Program-made: the position numbers and the translations under genes | In this document: piece by piece, positions 1 to 8,611 of the stretch | Numbering within the stretch: position 1 is the stretch's first letter | Layout: the number at the start of each line of letters is the position of its first letter | Source: Rhizobium leucaenae USDA 9039 | Lineage (GTDB): Bacteria > Pseudomonadota > Alphaproteobacteria > Rhizobiales > Rhizobiaceae | NCBI RefSeq assembly: GCF_000426285.1 | Contig: NZ_AUFB01000009.1 | Span: 1 to 64,000, forward strand | Direction: 5' to 3' | Length of the DNA stretch: 64,000 nt | Notes under the pieces: model-generated | What the model saw: the letters and a program-made list of their open reading frames with translations, nothing else | Database searches by the model: none | What the model was told of the DNA's origin: nothing

Positions 1-244
1 CCGAGTCCGGCGCCTGTTGTACCTTCACCGGAACGAAGGCGCGCGGCTCTTCCGCTCTCTCTGCAACACCAAGCTCACGACGCCACCGATAAACCAGTGA
101 CCGATCAACGTCGTGACGTCGCGCAACCTCCGTCACCGTCATCTCGCCAGTCAGCGTCTCCGAAACGATCGATTCCTTGGAAGTTCGTGTGAACTTCCGG
201 CGCCGCATACTGCCCGCCAAAATCTCAAGCTGATGGATAGACAC
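1..244 (-). CDS. tnpA: IS66-family accessory protein TnpA (partial)
   Basis: The visible N-terminal part is basic and carries a helix-turn-helix: residues around MTVTEVARRHDVDRSLVYRW resemble the HTH_Tnp_1 fold of TnpA/OrfA in IS66-type elements. It is followed by a segment ending FVPVKV, which is typical of the same family. The start is best placed at a GTG at 244-242, because GAGGAT lies 6 bases upstream. An ATG 12 codons further in (208) is the alternative. TnpA binds DNA and is needed with TnpB and TnpC for transposition. The C-terminal part and the other IS genes lie beyond position 1. Confidence 0.75.
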   Translation of the reverse strand, partial: MSIHQLEILAGSMRRRKFTRTSKESIVSETLTGEMTVTEVARRHDVDRSLVYRWRRELGVAERAEEPRAFVPVKVQQAPDS

Positions 245-312
245 GTCGTTATCCTCGTTGTTAGCAACGTGGCGATACCGCTCACCTCAGCAAAACATCG
301 ATATCACCGTGA
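1..312 (-). mobile_element. end of an IS66-type insertion sequence (truncated by window edge)
   Basis: A transposase-accessory gene reads leftward out of the window, and to its right the sequence changes abruptly into a tail-spike reading frame that begins without a normal start region. The IS end must lie between about 257 and 333. The upstream stop of the tail frame is at 310-312, so I place the boundary near there. The other end, the terminal inverted repeat partner and any target duplication are outside the window and cannot be checked. Confidence 0.6.
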
Positions 313-333
313 CAAAGCAAGGCGGTCCTCGGC

Positions 334-2085
334 GTGGGGATACTGACTATCTCCTTCAGCGGTGGATCAGCCCTTACTGTCAAGACGAACACCGGCAACG
401 ACGTTGCCGCTGGCGGCCTCACCAGCGGAATGGTTGTTCTGGGCATCGTCTCTGGCTCGACGTTCCGCATTCTGAATGATCAGGTGTCTAGCGCGATTGT
501 TGCGGCAGCAGAAGCCGCGCAAGCAGCAGCAGAGGCGGCAGCGGCAGCCGCATTAGCCGCGGTGCCAAACACCTTTGCATTAACGCGCACCGCACTTAAA
601 GCGCTCAACACGTCGACCATTACGGCGGCCTATCTCCGCGAAGCGGGGCGCGAAGGCCAATTTCTTTGGCGAACCGGCGACTACAGCGCACAAATTGCCG
701 CTGACACGGCCGAAGGGATTTATATCAAAGCCAATGCCATTGCGGCAACGGCGGGTGCGTGGGTTCGAAACACCGGTATCTCGATAGAGGTCAATGTCAG
801 GTGGTTTGGTGCAGTCGGCGACGGCGTGACGGCCGATACAGCAGCCTTTCAGGTTGCGGCTAATCTTTCCAAAAAGATCCGCGTTCCGTTTGGCCGCTAT
901 TTCCTGACCGCAACGATAACGCTTCAGGCTGGCACTTATTTCGAGGGCGATGGCCGCGAGCAAACAATCCTCCAACGCACTGGCGATTATGGCGACACGC
1001 TGAAAATTGGCTCGACATCGGCCGGCGCTGGCAACTTCAGAATTTCCGGCTTTTGGTTCTACAAACCGCAGAACTACGTCGCAGGCACCACGACCACGAT
1101 TACGAATCCAGTCGGGAACACAACCGCTCACGTTAGGGTAGTTGGCGGCCAGGATTGTGACATCTGCGACAACTACTATTGGAATGTCCCTTACGGCATT
1201 GTGGTGCAAGACACGTCGTTGCTGCGCATCAGCCGCAACAACTTCTTGGGCATATGGGATACGCAGATTGCCGGGCTTCAGGAAGGGCGCGCACACATAT
1301 ACCTAGCCGCCGGCTTGGCGCACAACACCCTGATAACGATCGACAACAACCATGTCAGCGGCGGCTATTTCTCGGCGCTGCGGTCGAAAACGATCGGAAC
1401 GGTTACGTATTCTATAAACGAACAGATCGGCCCGCTTCTTGGCTTGCTTGTCGAGACATGCGAAGGTCTGAACGTTTTCGCCAACTACTTCGGCGGGCAG
1501 TCACAGTATTGTATTGCGTTCTCGCCGATAGCTGTCATTGCGCAACCGAAGATTCATCACAACTTCTTTGATACCGGCCGCGACGGCACCATCAAATTCT
1601 TGTCTGGCACAAATAGCGCCATCTATCCTACCGACGTTATTATTGACGCAAACGGCTTCAACGGCCAGCAAGCTGGCCCGGAGGCGATATCGTTCAATTT
1701 CACGTCTTCGATCAAGTCTGCAGTCGATGTCATCATCGCCAACAACGTGTTCGAAAATCACCTGATGGCGCCCGTTCGCATCGATGGCGCCATTGGTGTG
1801 AAGATCAACGGCAACATCTTCACCGCCTACCATAATCGTGGCGGTGGCACGACGCCAGACTTTACGGCTGGCGTGTTTCTGGCGACTACCGCCAACAGAG
1901 TCAATGTGACAGGCAATGACTTCGGCGGCGGCACGAACGACCCGATGGGCGGCAATAACTGCCAATACGGCGTATATTACTCGGCCGGGTCGTTCGGGTA
2001 CGCCAGCGGCAATTTCCCCTATGGCGTCGGACTCGGAATGGGTGGTGGCGCGATTGCCAACGTCACGCAGACATACCCGACTTGA
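334..2085 (+). CDS. phage tail spike with pectate-lyase-like beta-helix, N-terminus cut by IS
   Basis: The 583-residue product has an alanine-rich coiled linker (about residues 48-70) and then a right-handed beta-helix domain opening with WFGAVGDGVTADTAAF (about 155-170). That opening is the pectate-lyase-3/tail-spike signature. Repeating N-x-F/I-x-G turns run through the rest. Such proteins bind and often cleave host surface polysaccharide. The first residues (a beta segment followed by TGNDVAAGGLTSGMV) look like the interior of a tail-attachment domain, not a natural N-terminus. The frame is open back to 313, there is no ribosome site before the GTG at 334, and an IS lies directly upstream. 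I infer that the original 5' end was removed by the IS insertion, so the gene may be non-functional. Confidence 0.75.
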   Translation: MGILTISFSGGSALTVKTNTGNDVAAGGLTSGMVVLGIVSGSTFRILNDQVSSAIVAAAEAAQAAAEAAAAAALAAVPNTFALTRTALKALNTSTITAAYLREAGREGQFLWRTGDYSAQIAADTAEGIYIKANAIAATAGAWVRNTGISIEVNVRWFGAVGDGVTADTAAFQVAANLSKKIRVPFGRYFLTATITLQAGTYFEGDGREQTILQRTGDYGDTLKIGSTSAGAGNFRISGFWFYKPQNYVAGTTTTITNPVGNTTAHVRVVGGQDCDICDNYYWNVPYGIVVQDTSLLRISRNNFLGIWDTQIAGLQEGRAHIYLAAGLAHNTLITIDNNHVSGGYFSALRSKTIGTVTYSINEQIGPLLGLLVETCEGLNVFANYFGGQSQYCIAFSPIAVIAQPKIHHNFFDTGRDGTIKFLSGTNSAIYPTDVIIDANGFNGQQAGPEAISFNFTSSIKSAVDVIIANNVFENHLMAPVRIDGAIGVKINGNIFTAYHNRGGGTTPDFTAGVFLATTANRVNVTGNDFGGGTNDPMGGNNCQYGVYYSAGSFGYASGNFPYGVGLGMGGGAIANVTQTYPT

Positions 2086-2087
2086 CG

Positions 2088-4388
2088 CTATTGTCGCGCA
2101 ACTGAGCAGGCCATATTGTTGAACCACATATGGCCCTCTTGAAGGACTTGTGGCTGAACGATTGCTGACGTGCCCGCCGGTAATGGGACGGATAAGTTGG
2201 CTTCTTCATTAGGATGAATGGTGGCGGGTTCCTTTGGATACCTGCCGCCAGCATCCCAATTCACCGTTTTACCGTCCGCGGAAAGCAAATGAAGGCCAAT
2301 AAACAGGGGGCGCTGGCCTTGGCCAAACACCCAATCAATCTTGCCTTCATTTTTCAAATTGATGCGTATTTCGTTATCGACTAATGCGCACGACATCTCA
2401 CCATTTAGCTGGTCGAATATATGATTCCCTGATGCAATATCTATTTCATCTTGCGTCCTGAACACCTCCGGGTGGTCCGCAACGGTGATTGACAGCGGGA
2501 ATTTGTTATTGCTGGCGACGAGCTTCTCGAGGCCATCCGACTTAATCGAAAGCGGCAAGCTTCCATAATCGATTTCTTTAGGCGAATTGACTGTGACGCC
2601 GGAAACAGCAAACGGATCGGCCTGGAATTTCAGCGTAACCGCCCCCTGCGGAATTTTTGCTGACGCAAGCCCGCTCTCATCATCATTGGTGAGAGCGACG
2701 CCGATGCTGTTGAGGTAGGCGGCAATTGCGTCGTATTCTTTCTGAGGGACAACCGTGCGGTCTATGACGATCTCAGCAAAGCCGGCCGCCTGGACTTCGG
2801 CCCACAATTTCGGGAATGGCAATTCCGCAATGCGGTTATGCCACAATTCTACAAGGCTGTTTTTCGACGCTCCGTTGCTCCACCTTACCGATTTCGAATG
2901 CAAATAAAGCCGAACTGGCGCGAATGAGCCCCAGCCGTAATATTTGTTATCTTCAAGATAGTTTGAGTGTGGGTACTGGTAGACTTCTGCGCCAGCCGGG
3001 AGTTCGGATTCGACGCGCTGGACAAAACGGCGCTCAGCCAAGAAGCGCTTGTCGAGCGCTGGCGAGCCTGTATCAAGGATCGGTATTTGGTCCACAAGAA
3101 CAACGGCACAAAGCACGGCAAGTACCGCGGACGACACCAAATCGGTGCGGTTCTTTATCGACCAAATATGGGCGAACAGAATATAGAGCAACAGCAGTAA
3201 GATTATTCCGAACCTGTCATATGCTCGGATTGCTGGAAAAATCATAGCCGCCATCGCCCCTACGCCGCCGGTCAGCGTGCAGAGCAACGAAAAGAGGATG
3301 AGCGGCAGCAATGCTTGGCCATACCGCTCAGTGACGCCAAAGAATAACTGATAACGAGGGATGCAAAGCAAAATTGCCGCAGACAGCAGCAAGAAGCTTC
3401 CAAAGAGACCCAAGGGCGACCAGTTAAAAAGCGGGTAGGCCCTGAACCCATCGCTGGTAGATTTCATATACCGCTCGACGTGAGCCAAGAACGGAATCCG
3501 ATGATTGTGGTTTGGCGTGAAAAGCATCTTCAGGCTGGGAGCGTATATTTCCGCCTCTGCCGGGCGCTTTGCAACTGCTGGATCCACCACGCCGTTGACG
3601 TAGAATTCGTTCACGTGTGACCGCTCGTATGACTTCAAGGGGATCATCAGGGATAGCGACACGCCTAGAACAATGGCGACCATTGCCGTTGGCGCGACAA
3701 GTGACGACGGCTGCTTCAGGTCGCCATTTAGCAGGCGGAAAGCAATCGAAAATCCCAGCAATAGCAGGATAAAAAACGCATAGTAACCGTCCGACGAGGC
3801 GAGCAGCGCAATGATCGCGTAACTGGCTATAGCTTTGCCAGAAAGCGCGCCGTGGCGCGTAAAGGCACCTGCGGAAATCCATATGACGACGGCGACGGCC
3901 AGCGGCAACATGAAGTAGTTTGGCAGGAATGAATAGATCATTCCGCTGAGACGAAACGTTGTGAATGCGAATATAATGCCGACGAACGCAGCAGGCGACC
4001 GCGAAATATTTAACATTCGCGAAGCAACATAAGTTGTAGTCGCGATGAGCGGGAAGTTTATGAGATAATAGGCAGTCTGCAACTTAACCGGATCTTTAAA
4101 GATTGGCGACAGAGCGAGCATTATTACTGAATGCAGCGCGCTTGTTTGTGCAGCAGAATTCAGATGCCAATGCGCTATGCTTGGCGCACCTAGATAGGGG
4201 TTTGTCAAAACCCAACCAGTCTGCGTAAGGACTTTTGTGAGCACGAGTTGCCACACCGAATCCAAGCCGTCGTAATGCATCGGGAGACTGATGTCGTGGC
4301 TTAGAACGTGAAAAAGTTTGCCAGCGATCAGTGACGTCACCACGACGATAAAGCCGACCGCGATTGCATCCTTTTTCAAGTCTTTCAC
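2088..4388 (-). CDS. polytopic membrane protein, GT-C-like glycosyltransferase/Gtr candidate (lysogenic conversion)
   Basis: A 766-residue protein with a start GTG at 4388 preceded by AAGGG. The first 430 or so residues contain about eleven hydrophobic segments. An acidic motif (HYDGLDS, about residues 38-44) sits in the first external loop, as in GT-C lipid-linked sugar transferases, and the remaining 330 residues form a soluble, probably periplasmic, domain. It resembles the large O-antigen-modifying Gtr and YfhO/DUF6311-type proteins in layout; I do not recognise a specific family with certainty. It lies on the opposite strand between tail spike and lysis genes, converges with the spike with a 2-base gap and is A+T-richer than its neighbours. 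This fits a moron that changes the lysogen surface. Confidence 0.6.
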   Translation of the reverse strand: MKDLKKDAIAVGFIVVVTSLIAGKLFHVLSHDISLPMHYDGLDSVWQLVLTKVLTQTGWVLTNPYLGAPSIAHWHLNSAAQTSALHSVIMLALSPIFKDPVKLQTAYYLINFPLIATTTYVASRMLNISRSPAAFVGIIFAFTTFRLSGMIYSFLPNYFMLPLAVAVVIWISAGAFTRHGALSGKAIASYAIIALLASSDGYYAFFILLLLGFSIAFRLLNGDLKQPSSLVAPTAMVAIVLGVSLSLMIPLKSYERSHVNEFYVNGVVDPAVAKRPAEAEIYAPSLKMLFTPNHNHRIPFLAHVERYMKSTSDGFRAYPLFNWSPLGLFGSFLLLSAAILLCIPRYQLFFGVTERYGQALLPLILFSLLCTLTGGVGAMAAMIFPAIRAYDRFGIILLLLLYILFAHIWSIKNRTDLVSSAVLAVLCAVVLVDQIPILDTGSPALDKRFLAERRFVQRVESELPAGAEVYQYPHSNYLEDNKYYGWGSFAPVRLYLHSKSVRWSNGASKNSLVELWHNRIAELPFPKLWAEVQAAGFAEIVIDRTVVPQKEYDAIAAYLNSIGVALTNDDESGLASAKIPQGAVTLKFQADPFAVSGVTVNSPKEIDYGSLPLSIKSDGLEKLVASNNKFPLSITVADHPEVFRTQDEIDIASGNHIFDQLNGEMSCALVDNEIRINLKNEGKIDWVFGQGQRPLFIGLHLLSADGKTVNWDAGGRYPKEPATIHPNEEANLSVPLPAGTSAIVQPQVLQEGHMWFNNMACSVARQ

Positions 4389-4490
4389 TATGGCACCCTT
4401 AGTATGTTAACCGGCGGCACCATAGCCAATTAGTTAATGAAAATACAACCGCCGCACTAACAAAAGTGGCGTCGCTTCCAAGGAAAATCA

Positions 4491-4700
4491 ATGAAACCGA
4501 AACTCGTGCGCAAGCCCGGGCGCGTTCTCGCGTGGTCGCTATCCATGTGGTGCGTCTACATCGCCGGGCTGCTTCAGATCGTTCCGTACATCGTCCCGTA
4601 CCTCGACGGCTACATCCCGCATTGGGCTTCGCTCGTCGCGCTCTTGGCATCTCCTTTCGGCGCGATCATCTACCAAGGAAACCTCCATGCCGATAAATAA
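4491..4700 (+). CDS. small phage membrane protein, probable holin
   Basis: The 69-residue protein has a basic N-terminus and two hydrophobic segments (about residues 14-33 and 44-62) joined by a short loop. It directly precedes and overlaps the endolysin gene by 14 bases. That position and topology are those of a class II holin, which sets lysis timing by forming membrane lesions. AAGGAAA precedes the ATG. No sequence family is recognised, so the call rests on topology and context. With a SAR-type endolysin downstream it could act as a pinholin. Confidence 0.6.
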   Translation: MKPKLVRKPGRVLAWSLSMWCVYIAGLLQIVPYIVPYLDGYIPHWASLVALLASPFGAIIYQGNLHADK

Positions 4701-5289
4701 GATTGTCGCAACCAAGCGCGGCAAGGCTGCTATTGCGGCTGCCATCATAGCGGCCGCAGCGGGCGGCTGGCACGCTGTTGGCGATAGTTCGCCTACCGTC
4801 CACCCGCCGGCCGTTATCCTCGCTCAGAAGGCGCTTATCGAGACATGGGAAGGCGAGGTGCTGACCGCACATTGGGATCCCTACGCCAAGATTTACGACA
4901 TCTGCTACGGCAAGACGACATTGAACGGCAAGCCGATCACCAAGGGCATGAAGTTCACCAAGCAACAGTGCGCCTCTTTTTTGGAGGATGACCTCTACAA
5001 CGAATATTACGTGCCGCTCACTGAGAAGGTGCCTGCATACGTAGGTTTCCCCGTCAGCGTTCAGGCCGCGCAGCTTTCCGGCGCCTATAACTTCGGCGTA
5101 GGCGGCATGGTCCACTCCAAGGCGATGACTTTGGCAAAGGAAGGCCAGTGGCGCGCCGCATGCGAGGCGCAGACTGCTTGGAATAGGGCGGGTGGCCAAG
5201 TCGTGCCGGGGTTGGTTAAGCGTCGCGAAATGGGAGACGCGCAGCGTATCGGCGAGGCAGAGCTCTGCGTTTCGGGGTTGCCATCATGA
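4687..5289 (+). CDS. phage endolysin, GH24 lysozyme with N-terminal signal-anchor
   Basis: The 200-residue protein opens with a basic stretch and an alanine/glycine-rich hydrophobic segment (about residues 15-30) that looks like a signal-anchor-release domain. The GH24 active region follows: catalytic Glu in ETWEGE with Asp eight residues later (AHWDPY), then ICYGKT. In T4-type lysozymes a Thr follows the Asp at a fixed spacing. Here the segment reads DPYAKIYDICYG, with Asp near that place and one extra residue, which is unusual. The GH24 fold continues with AAQLSGAYNFGVGG and a conserved C-terminal RR. It degrades peptidoglycan during lysis. Confidence 0.88.
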   Translation: MPINKIVATKRGKAAIAAAIIAAAAGGWHAVGDSSPTVHPPAVILAQKALIETWEGEVLTAHWDPYAKIYDICYGKTTLNGKPITKGMKFTKQQCASFLEDDLYNEYYVPLTEKVPAYVGFPVSVQAAQLSGAYNFGVGGMVHSKAMTLAKEGQWRAACEAQTAWNRAGGQVVPGLVKRREMGDAQRIGEAELCVSGLPS

Positions 5290-5654
5290 GTCTGCTGGCA
5301 ACACCACTAGGCCGCTGGCTAATAGGCGCGCTGGCCGCCATTGCTGTTCTGGTTGGTGTCTACGCCTATGCCCACCACAGCGGCTATGTACAGGCGCAGG
5401 CCTACTACCAAGGCCAGATTGCACAGCTAAAGGCTGACATCGCCACGGCGCGCGCCAACGAGATCGAGCGCCAGGATACGGCCAACAACGCCGCCAAGGC
5501 CCGCGAGGCGGCCACCATCGCGCAGATGCAGGCCGACAACGACACCCTTCAAAACAAAATCGAGGAGCTGCAGCGTGAAGCTGATCAAGACCCTGATGCT
5601 GGCCGCGCTGCTCTCGGCTCTTCCAGCGTGCGCCGCATCAACCAAATTCGCTAG
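5286..5654 (+). CDS. i-spanin (Rz-like inner-membrane spanin)
   Basis: A 122-residue protein with one N-terminal transmembrane segment (about residues 9-28) and a long charged alpha-helical, coiled-coil region rich in Ala, Gln and Glu. It starts 4 bases before the endolysin stop and contains the start of the o-spanin gene in another frame. This is the standard Rz/Rz1 arrangement of Gram-negative phages. The i-spanin and the outer-membrane lipoprotein link the two membranes and fuse them in the last step of lysis. Confidence 0.85.
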   Translation: MSLLATPLGRWLIGALAAIAVLVGVYAYAHHSGYVQAQAYYQGQIAQLKADIATARANEIERQDTANNAAKAREAATIAQMQADNDTLQNKIEELQREADQDPDAGRAALGSSSVRRINQIR

Positions 5655-5862
5655 CCCGCCGCCCCAGTTGGCCGCGCCGGATTCGGCATTGACTAAGGAT
5701 TGCGCGCGGCCGGTTGATATCGGCAGTGCGGCGATGACGCAGGCCGCGGCTGAAAAATTCTGGACAAAAGACAGGCAGGCGCTCGTCGAATGCCGTCGCG
5801 GCAAGGCTGCCCTACGCGACTTCTATGCTGACCGCGATCGCAGATTGGCGGGTGGGAAATGA
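5575..5862 (+). CDS. o-spanin (Rz1-like outer-membrane lipoprotein)
   Basis: The 95-residue product starts inside the i-spanin gene in the +1 frame and overlaps it by 80 bases. It has a lipoprotein signal peptide with lipobox LPAC (Cys19) and a short Pro-rich stretch (SPPPQ) after it, as in Rz1 proteins. The mature protein would be anchored in the outer membrane and meet the i-spanin across the periplasm. It is longer than lambda Rz1, reaching past the end of the i-spanin gene. Confidence 0.85.
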   Translation: MKLIKTLMLAALLSALPACAASTKFASPPPQLAAPDSALTKDCARPVDIGSAAMTQAAAEKFWTKDRQALVECRRGKAALRDFYADRDRRLAGGK

Positions 5863-6200
5863 CACCAGAAGAAATCATGAAGGCGGTCATGTTCATCCTT
5901 GCCGTCGCCGGCGCAGGATGGGGCATTTGGTGGAAGATCGACGCCAAGGTCGAGAAGGTCGAAGAGGCTGCCGGCAAGAAGATTGCAGCCGCTGAGGAGA
6001 AGGCCAACAAGAACGCGGCCGACCTCGCCGAACATAAACTACATGCCGCGGAAACATTCGCCACCAAGGCCGGAATGCAAGAGCAGACGGCGCAGTTGCT
6101 GCGCGCGATTGAGGGCGTAGGCAACCGCATCGACGGCTTGCACGAGCGCCTCGACCGCGCCTTTGAGCGCACCACCGGTCGCACCACAAGAGCGGGATAA
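5859..6200 (+). CDS. small phage membrane protein with coiled coil
   Basis: A 113-residue protein that starts in the ATGA overlap with the o-spanin stop. Residues 8-25 are hydrophobic (FILAVAGAGWGIWW), and the rest is a highly charged Ala/Lys/Glu helix likely to form a coiled coil. The layout resembles phage DUF2730-like or accessory lysis/tail proteins, but no family is certain. Its position directly after the spanins suggests a role in lysis or its timing. Confidence 0.6.
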   Translation: MTPEEIMKAVMFILAVAGAGWGIWWKIDAKVEKVEEAAGKKIAAAEEKANKNAADLAEHKLHAAETFATKAGMQEQTAQLLRAIEGVGNRIDGLHERLDRAFERTTGRTTRAG

Positions 6201-6203
6201 CCC

Positions 6204-6563
6204 ATGCAAAGACCACGTTTTGACACGTACCTGACGAAGGGCGACTGCTTCGATTTCTCGCTCACCTATACGGCCGCCGGCTCCGTTGTCGATCTAACAG
6301 GCTACGGGGCGCAGATGTCCATTCAGTACACCTACGAGCGCGGCCTTGGCCGCGTGAAGGTGACGGACAATCTTGTGCTCGACGGAACTATCGTCGCAGC
6401 CGAAGGCAAGATTTCGTTTCACGCGACCGCAACGCAGACCGATGCGCTGCCTAAGATTTCACAGGCGGAATATCAGATCCGCATCACCGACTTGGACGGC
6501 TGCATTACCACGCTGCTGAGCGGCTTTGTCGCGATCTATGCTAACAAATTCGAGGACGCATAA
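6204..6563 (+). CDS. phage structural/tail-associated protein
   Basis: The 119-residue protein has a pattern of alternating beta strands with the segments YLTKGDCFDFSLTY and AEYQIRITDLDG. These resemble the small beta-sandwich proteins (BppU-like N-domain) that precede tail fibres or baseplate receptor-binding proteins. It starts 4 bases after the preceding stop and its stop overlaps the fibre start. It probably attaches or caps the tail fibre; this is inferred from position and strand pattern. Confidence 0.55.
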   Translation: MQRPRFDTYLTKGDCFDFSLTYTAAGSVVDLTGYGAQMSIQYTYERGLGRVKVTDNLVLDGTIVAAEGKISFHATATQTDALPKISQAEYQIRITDLDGCITTLLSGFVAIYANKFEDA

Positions 6564-8503
6564 TGGATCAAGTCACTGTTTTAGAGATATCCACGAACGT
6601 CGTAGAAGTTGCTGTCGCTGGTCCGCAAGGGCCTACGGGTCCGCAGGGCATTCAGGGGCCGCCGGGCTCGAATGCGTGGGCGTCTATAACCGGCAAGCCG
6701 ACAACCGTTGCAGGATACGGGATTACCGACGCTGAAACGCTCGCACACAAGGGCATGGCGAACGGCTATGCAGGGCTGGATAGCGGCGGGCGCGTACCGG
6801 CCGCGCAATTGCCGTCGTATGTGGATGACGTTTTGGAATTCGCCAATCTCGGTTCTTTTCCGGCAACGGGTAGTACCGGAATAATCTACGTCGCTGACGA
6901 CACTGGCAAGATTTACCGATGGTCTGGTAGCGCGTACGTCGAGATAAGCCCGTCGCCCGGTTCTACCGACAGCGTGCCGGAAGGGTCGACTAACCTCTAT
7001 TTCACGGCGGCGCGCGTTCTCGCGTCGGTATTGACCGGGCTTAGCACGGCTACGAATGCGGTTATCACAGCGTCGGATACGGTGCTGTCGGCGTTGGGGA
7101 AGTTGCAGGCTCAGGTCTCGGCTCGCGTCGCTAAGGCTGGCGATACGATGACGGGGGCACTTACCGCGCCTTCCGTTGTATTGAACAACGCCGCAGGGAC
7201 CGAGAGGCCCATATATTTTCTTACCTCTGGATCAAACAGATGGGAAGCGCGCGCCGAACCATCGGCTGAAACGGGCGCAAACGCGGGATCTGATTTCCAA
7301 ATTCTTCGTTATGGTGATAACGGATCATTCCTTGGTGCGCCGTTCCAGATCAACCGTGCAACCGGCCTAACGACGCTTGAATCTCTTGCCGTTTCTGGTC
7401 CGGCGACCGCTTCCAACCTATCCCTTACGGGTGATTTCACACAGGTAAAATTCGATACGCACTGGCGCGTAACGCGAGATACGGTGGCCGGTAGCGACGG
7501 CGGTCTTGTCTTTCAGCACTCTACGGACAATTTTGCTACTGCCGTTACTTCGATGACCCTGCAGAGTAGCGGTTTCGTAGCACTTAACGGTATGTCCGCG
7601 AACTCCATCGCCATGGGTACAAACGGCGCGATCTCATTCGCTGGCACGGGCGCCGCGACGACGCGTGCAAACCTCGGCATATCGGCCGGTTTGCAGCAAT
7701 ACGCCTGTGAAGGTCGCCTAACGCTCGAAAGTGGCGTTCCAATCAGCACCGCCGACCAAAGCGCAAAGACGACGCTCTATTTCACGCCGTACAAGGGTGA
7801 CACGATAGCGCTCTATTCCGGCACTGCTTGGGTTGAGCGGACGTTTGTCGAGACTTCGATTTCGCTATCGACCATAACGACCGGCAAGCCGTACGACGTA
7901 TTTGCGTTCGACAATGCGGGCACGTTGGCACTTGAGCTTGCTGCCTGGACAAACAACACTACCCGCGCAACGGCGCTTGTGTTGCAGAATGGCGTCCTCT
8001 CGAAGAGTGGATCGCTCACGCGGCGGTATCTCGGAACGATATACCCCTCAACGGCCGGGCAATGTGCGGACTCGCTACAATTCCGGTATGTGTGGAACTA
8101 CTACAACCGCGTCCGTCGGTGGATGGCGTTCAATGCCGCATCGGCAAGCTGGACTTACAATGCAACGACCATCCGGCAGGCTCAGGGCAACACACTGAAT
8201 CAGTTGAATTTCGTGATCGGTGTGGCTGAGGAAGCAGTAAACGCGAATATCGATACTTATGGTGTGTCGACCATCGCGGCGCAAAACGTGGCTATCGGCT
8301 TGGGTCTTGATACGACAACCGCGTTTACTTCCTTCATATCAAACCAGGGCTTCAACAACACAGGCAACGGCGAGCAGATCCGCGCGTCTATAGACATTGT
8401 GCCGGCCGCAGGTTTTCACTTCCTGTCATGGAACGAAAAGGCCGACGCTACAGGAACGGCAACGTTCTTTCAGGGCGGTATGACTGGCACCATTGTTTCG
8501 TAA
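6563..8503 (+). CDS. tail fibre protein with collagen-like and trimerisation repeats
   Basis: A 646-residue protein. After a short strand-rich N-terminus it has Gly-x-y repeats of collagen type (GPQGPTGPQGIQGPPG, about residues 20-35). Motifs common in fibre shafts follow (WASITGKPTTVAGYGITDA; SVPEGSTNLYFTAARV; AKAGDTMTGAL), and then a large C-terminal domain of unknown fold that is likely to bind the receptor. Such proteins form trimers. The gene is the last of the rightward lysis/tail unit and is followed by a strong terminator at 8564-8599. Confidence 0.85.
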   Translation: MDQVTVLEISTNVVEVAVAGPQGPTGPQGIQGPPGSNAWASITGKPTTVAGYGITDAETLAHKGMANGYAGLDSGGRVPAAQLPSYVDDVLEFANLGSFPATGSTGIIYVADDTGKIYRWSGSAYVEISPSPGSTDSVPEGSTNLYFTAARVLASVLTGLSTATNAVITASDTVLSALGKLQAQVSARVAKAGDTMTGALTAPSVVLNNAAGTERPIYFLTSGSNRWEARAEPSAETGANAGSDFQILRYGDNGSFLGAPFQINRATGLTTLESLAVSGPATASNLSLTGDFTQVKFDTHWRVTRDTVAGSDGGLVFQHSTDNFATAVTSMTLQSSGFVALNGMSANSIAMGTNGAISFAGTGAATTRANLGISAGLQQYACEGRLTLESGVPISTADQSAKTTLYFTPYKGDTIALYSGTAWVERTFVETSISLSTITTGKPYDVFAFDNAGTLALELAAWTNNTTRATALVLQNGVLSKSGSLTRRYLGTIYPSTAGQCADSLQFRYVWNYYNRVRRWMAFNAASASWTYNATTIRQAQGNTLNQLNFVIGVAEEAVNANIDTYGVSTIAAQNVAIGLGLDTTTAFTSFISNQGFNNTGNGEQIRASIDIVPAAGFHFLSWNEKADATGTATFFQGGMTGTIVS

Positions 8504-8563
8504 CTCGCGCCTAGCCTTCCAAATATTCTTATGTTCTAATCAAACAGCACGTACCCTGATTCC

Positions 8564-8599
8564 AGCCCCTATCCCCTAAAAAGGATAGGGGCTTTTTTT
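8564..8599 (+). terminator. rho-independent terminator after the tail fibre gene
   Basis: An 11-bp perfect stem (AGCCCCTATCC / GGATAGGGGCT) with an A-rich loop is followed by seven T residues. It ends the late transcript. Confidence 0.92.
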
Positions 8600-8611
8600 G
8601 TTTTCCACACC

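Noticed and set aside
580..1296. 238-codon minus-strand ORF in the tail-spike region
   Set aside because: Shadow of the beta-helix spike gene, which has the recognised WFGAVGDGVTADTAAF motif; the minus product has no recognisable pattern.
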